NCBI GenBank assembly: GCA_963836265.1 | Contig: CAWIIO010000003.1 | Coordinates: 62,001-126,000 of the forward strand | DNA length: 64,000 nt | From: CAIWHR01 sp963836265 | GTDB taxonomy: Bacteria; Pseudomonadota; Gammaproteobacteria; Burkholderiales; Casimicrobiaceae | Reading direction: 5' to 3' | Shown here: positions 56,918 through 64,000 of the stretch, one piece after another | Layout of the letters: each line of letters opens with the position of its first letter | Numbering within the stretch: the stretch's first letter is position 1 | Notes under the pieces: model-generated | Seen by the model: the letters and a program-made list of their open reading frames with translations, nothing else | Databases searched by the model: none | Told to the model about the DNA's origin: nothing | Position numbers and translations under genes: made by a program

Positions 56918-57265
56918 TCAGTAATACGGCACCCACCGGCGATCGAGATCCGCAGCGCCCACCGACCTGAACAATGCGGCAAGCTGCGTGCCTGCGCCCG
57001 CGGCGCGCGGAGAAATGCGTGCCGAGTCGACATACCACGCTTGCGCGCACACGATCGCATCGCCCTGCGCCTCGATGACCGTGAGGCCCCCGCGGTCGAT
57101 CGTGAACGATTCGCCCGTCGTCAGCACGATATCGCGCGGGTCGTTCTCCAGCGTGAGCCACAGCGTGCCGCGCGTCACGCGCAACGTCGTCCCGCGCGCG
57201 CCGTCGAGACGCAGGATCTCGCGGGGCGCGAGCTCGAAGACCTTCGGGTATCCGGCGCAAGTCAT
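56918..57265 (-). CDS. DUF2917 protein
   Basis: The 115-residue protein has a compact cupin-like beta core: REILRLDGARGTTLRVTRGTLWLTLENDPRDIVLTTGESFTIDRGG, typical of DUF2917. The function is unknown. RBS AGGAG precedes the ATG. It is divergent from a GcvA-like LysR gene, a recurrent pairing in Betaproteobacteria, so the regulator may control it. Confidence 0.85.
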   Translation of the reverse strand: MTCAGYPKVFELAPREILRLDGARGTTLRVTRGTLWLTLENDPRDIVLTTGESFTIDRGGLTVIEAQGDAIVCAQAWYVDSARISPRAAGAGTQLAALFRSVGAADLDRRWVPYY

Positions 57266-57432
57266 CGCTAGTTCTCCTGATTATGCGTACAATGCATCCA
57301 ACGCCCCCCGGGGCGGCAAAACGCTGCGAGCCGACGCGGTTTGCCGGATCCGCTATGGCGATGAACCTATTCTGCCTGCACCAGCCGGGTTCCTCAAACG
57401 GTCTTTGCGAATGGAACGCATGAATCTGATGC

Positions 57433-58395
57433 ATGCTTGACGCGCTGCGCCGGTTGCCTTCGCTCGATTTTCTCCGAGGCTTCGAGGCCGCGGGACGGTT
57501 GCTGTCGTTCACCCGCGCCGCCGAGGAGCTGTTCCTTACCCAATCGGCACTGTCGCGGCAGGTAGCGGCCCTCGAAGAAGCTCTCGGCGTGGCGCTGTTC
57601 CTGCGACGACATCGCGCGCTCGTGCTCACGCCGGCGGGCGCGGCATTCCATCGCGATGTCACCGCGGTGCTGCGCGGACTCGCCGTCGCGGCGCAGACGG
57701 TTCGCGGCGCGACGCGCGCGCCGGGACTCACGCTGTCGACCACCGTGTCGTTCGCGTCGCTGTGGATCATTCCGCGGCTCGCGACGTTTCGAGAGCGCTA
57801 TCCGGAGGCCGATGTCTACATCTCGGCCGACGATCGCCTGGTGGACCTGTCGCGCGGCGACGTCGATGTCGCAATCCGCTACCTGCCCGATGCGAAGGCG
57901 CCGGAAGGGTCGGTGCGCCTGTTCGGCGAGCGGATGATGCCCGTCGTTAGTCCGAAGCTCCTGCGGCACCGGAAGATCCCGCTCGCGCGACCGGCGGATC
58001 TCGCGCATCACGTGCTCCTGCATCTCGACGATCCCGACGGACGCACGCCCTGGCTCGAATGGAGCGTGTGGCTCGGCTCGAACGGGCAACTCGGCTTGAA
58101 GCCGGCGGGCTCGCTGCGCTTCAAGCTCTACGATCAGCTGATCCAGGCGGCCGTCGGCGGCCAGGGCGTCGCCCTCGGCCGCGTGCCGCTCGTGGCATCG
58201 CATCTGCGCGACGGCCGGCTCGTTGCGCCCTTTGCGAAGCGTTACGACTCGGCGCGCGGCTATTACGCGCTCGTCGCTCCGCATGCGGCGGACCGCGCCG
58301 ATGTCGCCGCCTTCGTCGGCTGGCTCGCCGCCGAAGCGGCCCGCGAGACGGGTCTCGAGGCGCCTGCGCGCGCGTCGCGGCGGACGCGGAGATGA
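57433..58395 (+). CDS. LysR-family transcriptional regulator (GcvA-like)
   Basis: The 320-residue regulator has a winged HTH at residues ~10-65 (LRGFEAAGRLLSFTRAAEELFLTQSALSRQVAALEEALGVALF). The effector domain starts near residue 95 and has the GcvA-subfamily sequence DDRLVDLSRGDVDVAIRY. The effector ligand is unknown. It is divergent from the DUF2917 gene and overlaps the following methyltransferase by 4 bp. Confidence 0.9.
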   Translation: MLDALRRLPSLDFLRGFEAAGRLLSFTRAAEELFLTQSALSRQVAALEEALGVALFLRRHRALVLTPAGAAFHRDVTAVLRGLAVAAQTVRGATRAPGLTLSTTVSFASLWIIPRLATFRERYPEADVYISADDRLVDLSRGDVDVAIRYLPDAKAPEGSVRLFGERMMPVVSPKLLRHRKIPLARPADLAHHVLLHLDDPDGRTPWLEWSVWLGSNGQLGLKPAGSLRFKLYDQLIQAAVGGQGVALGRVPLVASHLRDGRLVAPFAKRYDSARGYYALVAPHAADRADVAAFVGWLAAEAARETGLEAPARASRRTRR

Positions 58396-58973
58396 CCGCA
58401 GCCGCGCCGCCGCCGGATCCGTTGGCGCCATCCTCGTGGATCGCTCGCTTCGCGCCGCTGGTGCCGCGCGGCGCGCGGGTGCTCGATGTCGCCTGCGGCC
58501 GTGGCCGGCATGCGCGCCTGTTCGCCGCTCGCGGGTGCCGCGTGCTGGCCGTCGATCGCGATTGCGCAGCGCTCGCCTCGCTCGCCGAGGTCGTCGGCGT
58601 CGAGACGCGCGTGCTCGATCTCGAGTCCGGCGCCTGGCCGCTTCGCGGCGAGCGCTTCGACGCGATCGTCGTCGTCAACTACCTGCATCGCCCGCTGTTT
58701 CCGCACCTGTTCGCCGCACTTGCGCTCGACGGCGTCCTGCTCTACGAGACGTTCGCGCACGGCAACGAGATCTATGGCCGGCCTTCGAACCCCGATTTCT
58801 TGCTCGCCCGGGACGAGCTGCTGAACCGCGTGCGTGCGGGGCTCGTCGTCGTGGCGTTCGAGCAGGGACGGGTGGGGGCACCGGGGCAGCAAGCGGTCAT
58901 CCAGCGCGTCGCGGCGATCGGCCCGGCGCGCGCGTGGCCGCCCGAGCTCGCGCCGCTCACCGTCTCCGGCTGA
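58392..58973 (+). CDS. Class I SAM-dependent methyltransferase (TehB-like)
   Basis: The 193-residue protein has SAM motif I VLDVACGRGRHARLFAARG (residues ~30-48), acidic motif II VLAVDRD, and IVVVNYLHRPLF as the motif IV region. Then comes YETFAHGNE, a pattern shared with TehB-type small-molecule methyltransferases. The substrate is unknown. ATG overlaps the lysR stop. Confidence 0.85.
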   Translation: MTAAAPPPDPLAPSSWIARFAPLVPRGARVLDVACGRGRHARLFAARGCRVLAVDRDCAALASLAEVVGVETRVLDLESGAWPLRGERFDAIVVVNYLHRPLFPHLFAALALDGVLLYETFAHGNEIYGRPSNPDFLLARDELLNRVRAGLVVVAFEQGRVGAPGQQAVIQRVAAIGPARAWPPELAPLTVSG

Positions 58974-59003
58974 ACCGCGGCGGTAGGGGTCGGTCGAATG
59001 CGG

Positions 59004-59009
59004 TAAAAT
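59004..59009 (+). promoter_or_regulatory. Candidate -10 box of dapA
   Basis: TAAAAT in the context GCGGTAAAATCACC, 24 nt before the dapA ATG. No clear -35 element is seen. Confidence 0.4.
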
Positions 59010-59033
59010 CACCCTTTTCCACGACCTTCTTCC

Positions 59034-59924
59034 ATGTTGACCGGCAGCATCGTCGCGATCGCGACACCGATGCAGGACGGCGGAGCGCTGGACCTCCCCG
59101 CGCTCGGCAAGCTGATCGATTTCCACGTCGCAAACGGCACGGCCGGGATCGTCGTCGTCGGAACCACCGGCGAATCGCCGACCGTCGATTTCGACGAGCA
59201 CTGCCTGCTCATCAAGACGGCGGTAGACCGCGCGCGCGGGCGGCTGCCCGTCATCGCCGGCACCGGCGCCAACTCGACGAAGGAGGCGATCGCGCTCACC
59301 GCTTACGCGAAGAAGGCCGGTGCGATGAGCTGCCTTTCGGTCGTGCCCTATTACAACAAGCCCACGCAGGAAGGCCTTTACCGCCATTTCCGCGCAGTTG
59401 CCGAGGCGGTGGACATGCCGCTCATCCTCTACAACGTCCCCGGCCGCACCGTCGCCGATCTGGCGAACGAGACGGCGCTGCGGCTCGCGGACGTGCCGGG
59501 CATCGTCGGCATCAAGGATGCGACCGCCGACCTGGGCCGCGGCAGCGAGCTGATCGCGGCACTGCGCGCCACGGACCGGCCGGATTTCGCCGTCTACAGC
59601 GGTGACGACATCACCGGCCTGCCGCTGATGCTGATGGGCGGCCACGGCGTCGTCTCGGTTACCGCCAATGTCGCGCCCAAGCTCATGGCGGAGATGTGCG
59701 CGGCCGCGCTCGAAGGCGACTTCCCGCGGGCGCGCGGGTGCAACGACCGCCTCCTGCCGCTGCACCGCAGGCTGTTCGTCGAGGCGAACCCCATCCCGGT
59801 GAAATGGGCGCTCTCCACGATGGGCCTCATCAAGAACGTGCTGCGATTGCCGCTCGTTCCGCTTTCTCCGCACCACCACGAGAGCGTTCGCGACGCGCTG
59901 CGCGCGGCGGGCGCTCTCGCCTGA
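59034..59924 (+). CDS. dapA: 4-hydroxy-tetrahydrodipicolinate synthase
   Basis: The 296-residue TIM-barrel enzyme condenses pyruvate and aspartate semialdehyde in lysine/diaminopimelate synthesis. GTTGESPT (residues ~43-50), PYYNKPTQEG with the catalytic Tyr, and GIVGIKDATADL with the Schiff-base Lys are all present. It is followed by bamC, the classic dapA-bamC arrangement. Confidence 0.96.
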   Translation: MLTGSIVAIATPMQDGGALDLPALGKLIDFHVANGTAGIVVVGTTGESPTVDFDEHCLLIKTAVDRARGRLPVIAGTGANSTKEAIALTAYAKKAGAMSCLSVVPYYNKPTQEGLYRHFRAVAEAVDMPLILYNVPGRTVADLANETALRLADVPGIVGIKDATADLGRGSELIAALRATDRPDFAVYSGDDITGLPLMLMGGHGVVSVTANVAPKLMAEMCAAALEGDFPRARGCNDRLLPLHRRLFVEANPIPVKWALSTMGLIKNVLRLPLVPLSPHHHESVRDALRAAGALA

Positions 59925-59940
59925 CCACGAAGGTTTGCGC

Positions 59941-61077
59941 ATGGACATGATGAAACTCCGGCCCGCGACGCGCATGATCGCCGTCTTCGCGCTCGGCGCG
60001 TTTGCCCTTTCGGGTTGCGAGACGACGACCTCGATCGGCAAGAAGATCGACTACAAGTCCACCACGACGGCGCCCGCGCTCGAGCTGCCGCCGGAGCTCA
60101 AGACACCGCAGTACGACGACCGCTACAACTCGGCGACCGCATCGGGCATCGCGGCGCGCGATGCGACGCGGCCCAAAGGGGGCGAGTCGATCGCGCAGAA
60201 CAGCGTGGGCGACGCGAAAATCATGAAGAGCGGCAACGAGCGTTGGCTGGTGGTGAAGACGACGCCCGAGAACGCCTGGACGGTCGCCCGCCAGTTCTGG
60301 CTCGACAATGGCTTCGTGCTTGCGAGCGAGCAGCCGACAGCCGGCGTCATGGAGACGGACTGGGCCGAGAACCGCGCCGAGATTCCCGAGGATTTCATCC
60401 GCAGCACGATCGGCAAGTATCTCGACGTCTTCTACACGACGTACAAGCGCGAGAAGTACCACACGCGAATCGAGCGCGGCACTGAGCCTGGCACCGTCGA
60501 GATCTACATCTCGAGCCGCATCATGGAACAAGTGCCGACCAAGGTCGAGAATACCGGAGCGCCGGAGGGCTTCGCGTGGGGGCTGATGCCGCCCAATCCG
60601 GGGCTCGACGCCGAGTGGCTGGGTCGGATGATGGTGCGTTTCGGAACCCCCGAACCGCAGGCGACTCAGATGGCCAAGGCCGGAGCAAGCGGTACCGCGG
60701 CGCCCGATCGCGCATTGCTGCAGAAGGCGCCCGACGGGGTCAATCAGCTCATCGTCGACGACGGATTCGACCGCGCCTGGCGTCGGGTCGGCCTCGCCCT
60801 GGACCGCATCGGCTTCACCGTCGTCGATCGCGACCGCTCGAAGGGCTTCTACTTCGTCCGCTATTCCGACCCCGAGGTCGAAGCGAAGCAAGAGGGCGTG
60901 CTCTCGAAGTTGATGTTCTGGAAAGACAAGTCGTCCGAAAAGCCGGAGCAATATCGGATCACCGTCGCGCAGTCCGACCCGCGCAGCATCGTCACGGTGC
61001 AGGATCCCAACGGCGCGCCCGACAAGAGCGTGAACGGCGAGAAGATCCTCTCGCTGCTGAAGGACCAGCTCAAGTAG
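59941..61077 (+). CDS. bamC: Outer-membrane assembly lipoprotein BamC
   Basis: The 378-residue protein has lipobox ALSGC (Cys about residue 22), followed by the conserved unstructured N-terminal segment with DYKS..APALELPPEL that binds BamD. Two helix-grip domains follow (ERWLVVKTTPENAWTVARQFW around residue 100 and DDGFDRAWRRVGLALDRIGF near 275). It is an outer-membrane lipoprotein of the BAM complex. ATG at 59941 was preferred; an ATG two codons later is also possible. Confidence 0.92.
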   Translation: MDMMKLRPATRMIAVFALGAFALSGCETTTSIGKKIDYKSTTTAPALELPPELKTPQYDDRYNSATASGIAARDATRPKGGESIAQNSVGDAKIMKSGNERWLVVKTTPENAWTVARQFWLDNGFVLASEQPTAGVMETDWAENRAEIPEDFIRSTIGKYLDVFYTTYKREKYHTRIERGTEPGTVEIYISSRIMEQVPTKVENTGAPEGFAWGLMPPNPGLDAEWLGRMMVRFGTPEPQATQMAKAGASGTAAPDRALLQKAPDGVNQLIVDDGFDRAWRRVGLALDRIGFTVVDRDRSKGFYFVRYSDPEVEAKQEGVLSKLMFWKDKSSEKPEQYRITVAQSDPRSIVTVQDPNGAPDKSVNGEKILSLLKDQLK

Positions 61078-61230
61078 TGCGGAGAGGAGCCCGTCGGGCT
61101 CGCTCATACGTATGCGTTGCCGGACCCCAAAAGGATGGCTGCGAGGCGCAAGGCGCCGCGCATATCGGGAATATTCGGCAGCCTGGCAACGATGCAGACT
61201 CGCTTCTTGGCGGTGTCCAAAGGTTCCCTA

Positions 61231-61995
61231 GTGCGCTTCGCCTCCCTGGGCAGCGGCAGTGCGGGCAACGGCCTCGTCGTCGAAGCCGGCACCACCCGGA
61301 TTCTGATCGACTGCGGTTTCGGCGTTCGCGACGCCGAAGGGCGGCTCGGGCGGTGCGGGCTCGCCCCCGAGGACCTCAGCGCGATTCTCGTGACCCATGA
61401 GCATGCGGACCACGTCGGCGGCGTTGCGGCCTTCGCCGCGCGCCATGCGACGCCGGTTTGGGCGACGTTCGGGACGCTCGCCGAGGTTTCGGAGCGCTTC
61501 GAAGGCATGGCGCACGTCTACGGCTTCGACAGCCACGACACGTTTGCGATCGGCGCGCTCGAAATCGTGCCGGTTCCGGTTCCGCACGACGCGCGCGAGC
61601 CGGTGCAATACGTGATCGGTGACGGCGAGCGTCGACTGGGCGTCCTGACCGATCTCGGCGTGTCGACGCCGCACGTCGAGGCGTCGCTGTCCGGGTGCGA
61701 CGCGCTGGTGCTCGAATGCAATCACGATGTTGGCATGCTCGAGCGCGGCGGCTACCCGGCATCGCTCAAGCAACGCATTTCCGGGCGCTTCGGGCATCTG
61801 TGCAACGAGGACGCGGCGCAGCTTCTCGTCCACATCGACACGTCGCACCTGATCCACGTGATCGCCGCGCACCTGTCGAAAGAGAACAACACGCCGGATC
61901 TTGCGCGCGTCGCGCTCGCGGGCGCGCTCGGGTGCACGCCCGACTGGATCGGCATCGCCGGGCAGGACGATGGTTTCGGCTGGCGCGAACTCTGA
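61231..61995 (+). CDS. MBL-fold metallohydrolase (YycJ/WalJ-like)
   Basis: The 254-residue metallo-beta-lactamase-fold protein starts at GTG with AAAGG 7 nt upstream; the start FASLGSGSAGNGLVVEAG is typical. Zinc motif THEHADHVGG (HxHxDH) lies near residue 56, with later Asp and His ligands in LECNHD and HLSKENNTPD. The YycJ/WalJ family are predicted exonuclease-like hydrolases. Its place between bamC and purC is common in Betaproteobacteria. Earlier in-frame ATGs exist, but their leader is not conserved-looking. Confidence 0.88.
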   Translation: MRFASLGSGSAGNGLVVEAGTTRILIDCGFGVRDAEGRLGRCGLAPEDLSAILVTHEHADHVGGVAAFAARHATPVWATFGTLAEVSERFEGMAHVYGFDSHDTFAIGALEIVPVPVPHDAREPVQYVIGDGERRLGVLTDLGVSTPHVEASLSGCDALVLECNHDVGMLERGGYPASLKQRISGRFGHLCNEDAAQLLVHIDTSHLIHVIAAHLSKENNTPDLARVALAGALGCTPDWIGIAGQDDGFGWREL

Positions 61996-62017
61996 AGGAT
62001 GAACCGGGAGACGCAAA

Positions 62018-62740
62018 ATGGAAAAGCGGCAGGAGCTCTACAAGGGGAAGGCGAAGACCGTCTACGCGACGGACGACCCGCATCGGCTCATCATGCACTA
62101 TCGCGACGACGTTTCGGCGTTCGACGGGGCGAAGCTCGCGAAGCTCGAGCAGAAGGGCGAGACGAACAACAAGATCAACGCCTACGTCATGGGCAAACTC
62201 GCGGCGGTCGGCGTGCCGACCCATTTCGTCCGCGTGCTGAACGAGCGCGAGTCGCTGGTCAAGGCGCTGAAGATGATCCCGGTCGAATGCGTCGTGCGCA
62301 ACATCTGCGCGGGCTCGATGGCGAAGCGCTACGGGATCGCCGAGGGCACGCGGCTTCCCGAGCCCATCTTCGAGTTCTTCCTGAAGAGCGACGCGTTGCA
62401 CGATCCGCTATGCAACGACGATCACATTCGGGTGCTTCGCTGGGCCACCGCCGAGGACATTGCCGCGATGCGCGAGCTCACGCACAAGGTCAATGGCGTG
62501 CTGAAGCCCCTGTTCTCCGGCGCCGGGATGGACCTCGTCGACTACAAGCTCGAGTTCGGGCATCCGACCGACGATCCGGCGGCGCCGCTCGTGCTGGGCG
62601 ACGAGTTCACGCCCGACGGCTGCCGGTTGTGGGACGCAAAAACCGGAGAGAAAATGGACAAGGACCGCTTCCGCCGCGATCTGGGCGGCGTAATCGATCA
62701 CTATCGCGAGGTCGCGCAGCGAATCGGCGCACCGCTGTAA
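62018..62740 (+). CDS. purC: Phosphoribosylaminoimidazole-succinocarboxamide synthase
   Basis: The 240-residue SAICAR synthetase joins CAIR and aspartate with ATP in purine synthesis. YKGKAKTVYATDDPHRLIMHYRDDVSAF, VECVVRNICAGSMAKRYG and DLVDYKLEFG are diagnostic. RBS GGGAGA lies before the ATG. It is last in the dapA-bamC-MBL-purC set. Confidence 0.96.
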   Translation: MEKRQELYKGKAKTVYATDDPHRLIMHYRDDVSAFDGAKLAKLEQKGETNNKINAYVMGKLAAVGVPTHFVRVLNERESLVKALKMIPVECVVRNICAGSMAKRYGIAEGTRLPEPIFEFFLKSDALHDPLCNDDHIRVLRWATAEDIAAMRELTHKVNGVLKPLFSGAGMDLVDYKLEFGHPTDDPAAPLVLGDEFTPDGCRLWDAKTGEKMDKDRFRRDLGGVIDHYREVAQRIGAPL

Positions 62741-62820
62741 TCGGTCGCGCGCGACGGGAGTGATCGCGGCACGCACCCGTGCGCGGCTGCCGAGGCGGGA
62801 GTGCTCCCGAAAGCAAGAGC

Positions 62821-62846
62821 AAAACGGGCCGGCATTCGCCGGCCCG
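62821..62846 (-). terminator. Terminator of the small lipoprotein gene
   Basis: A perfect 9-bp stem CGGGCCGGC/GCCGGCCCG with a 4-nt loop is followed on the minus strand by TTTT. It lies 24 nt after the lipoprotein stop and may also stop purC transcripts from the other side. Confidence 0.8.
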
Positions 62847-62869
62847 TGTCGTCCAACGCGCGGCGAGAC

Positions 62870-63112
62870 TTACTTCTTCGGTTCTTCCTTCTTTTCCTCG
62901 GTTGCCGGCGCGGCCGGCGCCATTGCCGGTGCAGCCGGAGCGGCGGCATCCTTCGGCGGCTCGGCGGGCTTCATCGCATCCGCTGACGGCGCAGGCGCGG
63001 GTGCCGGGGCCATCGCGGGTGCGGGGGGCTTCGGGGGCGGGGCGGGCTCTTGTTTGCTGCACGCAGCGAGCGCAAGCGCGGCGAGCGCAACGAGGATCAG
63101 CGACTTGTTCAT
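62870..63112 (-). CDS. Small Ala/Pro-rich lipoprotein
   Basis: The 80-residue protein has signal peptide MNKSLILVALAALALAAC with lipobox LAAC (Cys18). A low-complexity Pro/Ala-rich mature part follows with a Lys/Glu tail (EEKKEEPKK). No domain is recognised. It is probably a periplasmic tether or spacer protein anchored to a membrane; this is inference. Confidence 0.7.
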   Translation of the reverse strand: MNKSLILVALAALALAACSKQEPAPPPKPPAPAMAPAPAPAPSADAMKPAEPPKDAAAPAAPAMAPAAPATEEKKEEPKK

Positions 63113-63311
63113 GGTTCGTTTCCTTCGACGGGTAGCGGTGATGTTGGGTTGAAGTCGGAACGGATCGGTTGCCGCCAATCCGGGCATCGTCACCTGGGAC
63201 ACAACTTCTGCGGCGGAGCCTGAAACGACGAGGCAATCGACGCCGAATGCTATCACAAAGGCCTGTCGATTCAAAGGGATTGTGCGTTGCAACCTGCCGT
63301 TTCCGGCGAGC

Positions 63312-63836
63312 TCAGAGCCCCAGAATCGTCCCGGTGAGCCCCGGTTCGCCGGTGGCCCAGATTTCGTCGAGCCGATTGACGAGCGGACGCGCGAGGTGCG
63401 GCTCTTCGATCGCCAGCGCCGCACGCGGCTGCTCGACGTGAAAGCGATGCAGGAAGTGGCGGCCGTCGACGATCACGAGGGGATCCGATGCACCTTTGGC
63501 CTCGGCCCCGGTCTTGTAGATCGTGATGCGGTCGCTGAACAACTTCAGCAACGCGGTCAGACGCGGGCAGGAGGCTTCGAGCCAGCGCGTGTCGTGCACG
63601 ATGATCTCCAGCTTCGACGTGCGCGAACGGCGCAGGAATTCCGCGAGCTTCTCCGCGCGCACGGGAGAGTTCCAGCCCATCTCGGAGAGGTCGTAGTCGA
63701 ACACGCGGATCGAATGGTGGGCGAGTCCGACCAGCTCGTCGAGTGCCGCCACCTGCGCGGAGACGGTGGCGAGGGTTTCTTGGCGTGGCGCGGGCGCGTC
63801 GCTCGCATCGGGCGGTGTCTCAGTCGAGGTAGCCAT
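63312..63836 (-). CDS. PLD-like uncharacterised protein
   Basis: The 174-residue protein is similar in pattern to PLD-like proteins of unknown function. ALDELVGLAHHSIRVFDYDLSEMGW is near the N-terminus, SRTSKLEIIVHDTRWLEASCPRL is central, and SDPLVIVDGRHFLHRFHVEQPRA resembles a degenerate second half-site. A full HxKxxxxD motif is absent, so phospholipase activity is doubtful. Its start overlaps the 3' end of the upstream cupin-like gene by 17 bp. Confidence 0.65.
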   Translation of the reverse strand: MATSTETPPDASDAPAPRQETLATVSAQVAALDELVGLAHHSIRVFDYDLSEMGWNSPVRAEKLAEFLRRSRTSKLEIIVHDTRWLEASCPRLTALLKLFSDRITIYKTGAEAKGASDPLVIVDGRHFLHRFHVEQPRAALAIEEPHLARPLVNRLDEIWATGEPGLTGTILGL

Positions 63837-64000
63837 GGCGATACCAATCGTGGAGGAGGGCAGCCACTTCGCGGCCTGCAGCGCCGACCGCATTTGGAGG
63901 AAGCACGCGCGCGTTCGCAAGCTCGCGCATCGCCGCCGCTCCGGCCGTCGGCCACCGCCGCGCCGCGCCGTTGATGAACAACGTGCGGTCATCGTAGAGC
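63820..64000 (-). CDS. 3' end of a probable cupin/JmjC ribosomal oxygenase
   Basis: Sixty codons are visible; the gene continues past the window edge. LYDDRTLFINGAA, then a stretch ending LLHDWYRHGYLD, resemble the C-terminal winged-helix part of RoxA/YcfD-type ribosomal protein hydroxylases. The JmjC Fe(II) site lies outside, so the assignment rests on the tail alone. Confidence 0.5.
   Translation of the reverse strand, partial: LYDDRTLFINGAARRWPTAGAAAMRELANARVLPPNAVGAAGREVAALLHDWYRHGYLD

Overview
The window looks like chromosomal DNA from a GC-rich betaproteobacterium, probably of an uncultured or lightly characterised lineage. The basis is gene content and order: a full isc operon with IscX next to suhB, trmJ and cysE; dapA-bamC-(MBL hydrolase)-purC; cydP-cydA-cydB-cydX; small DUF2917 and DUF2970 proteins; lplT divergent from alr; hldD for heptose LPS; tsaB-rimI-udg; and a PEP-CTERM protein with a sigma-54 promoter. 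No tRNA, rRNA, CRISPR array, prophage or replication origin was recognised. Most of the window is ordinary housekeeping sequence with a few accessory islets.

Layout. 1-6.1 kb: the 3' end of a metzincin-type zinc protease, convergent with a 1,922-residue protein that joins two alpha/beta-hydrolase (lipase/LCAT-like) domains, a CHAT caspase-like peptidase and a helical, TPR-like tail. 6.2-8.1 kb: SRPBCC lipid-binding-like protein and AI-2E/PerM-type permease. 8.3-21.4 kb: suhB, trmJ, then an insertion (DUF3667 protein, TRAP transporter dctPQM, IS110 transposase remnant), then cysE and iscR-iscS-iscU-iscA-hscB-hscA-fdx-iscX. An IscR-type operator lies in front of iscR, so Fe-S assembly appears to be autoregulated. 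21.5-25.2 kb: rlmD, tsaB, rimI, family 4 uracil-DNA glycosylase. 25.3-27.9 kb: LemA lipoprotein with two TPM-domain proteins. 28-32.1 kb: lplT, alr, hldD, ComEA-like protein.

32.1-34 kb holds an orphan PEP-CTERM gene with a sigma-54 promoter and a strong terminator. Directly behind that terminator is the 5' part of a group IIC intron, a relic without reverse transcriptase. 33.9-38.5 kb: cysM, PolB-like exonuclease, PhzF-family protein, mnmH, tesA. 38.6-42.6 kb: a decayed glycosyltransferase, then a LolCDE/YbbAP-type ABC transporter. 42.6-44.7 kb: kynA-kynU for tryptophan catabolism.

45.2-50.6 kb is the second unusual region: a co-directional group encoding a small DUF2970 membrane protein, an exported trypsin-like protease (frameshifted here), an FHA-domain membrane protein and a class III cyclase/STAND-ATPase/TPR protein. 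The protease and FHA genes are translationally coupled. 50.8-54 kb: cydPABX for the high-affinity bd oxidase, including the 50-codon cydX. 54-56.7 kb: clpB behind a textbook sigma-32 promoter. 56.9-64 kb: DUF2917 and LysR pair, methyltransferase, dapA-bamC-MBL-purC, a small Ala/Pro-rich lipoprotein, a PLD-like protein and the 3' end of a probable cupin/JmjC ribosomal oxygenase.

The strongest candidates for undescribed biology are the hydrolase-hydrolase-CHAT protein (with its metzincin neighbour) and the protease-FHA-cyclase/STAND group. Both combine sensing or switch modules with hydrolases, but a biological role for either is inference.
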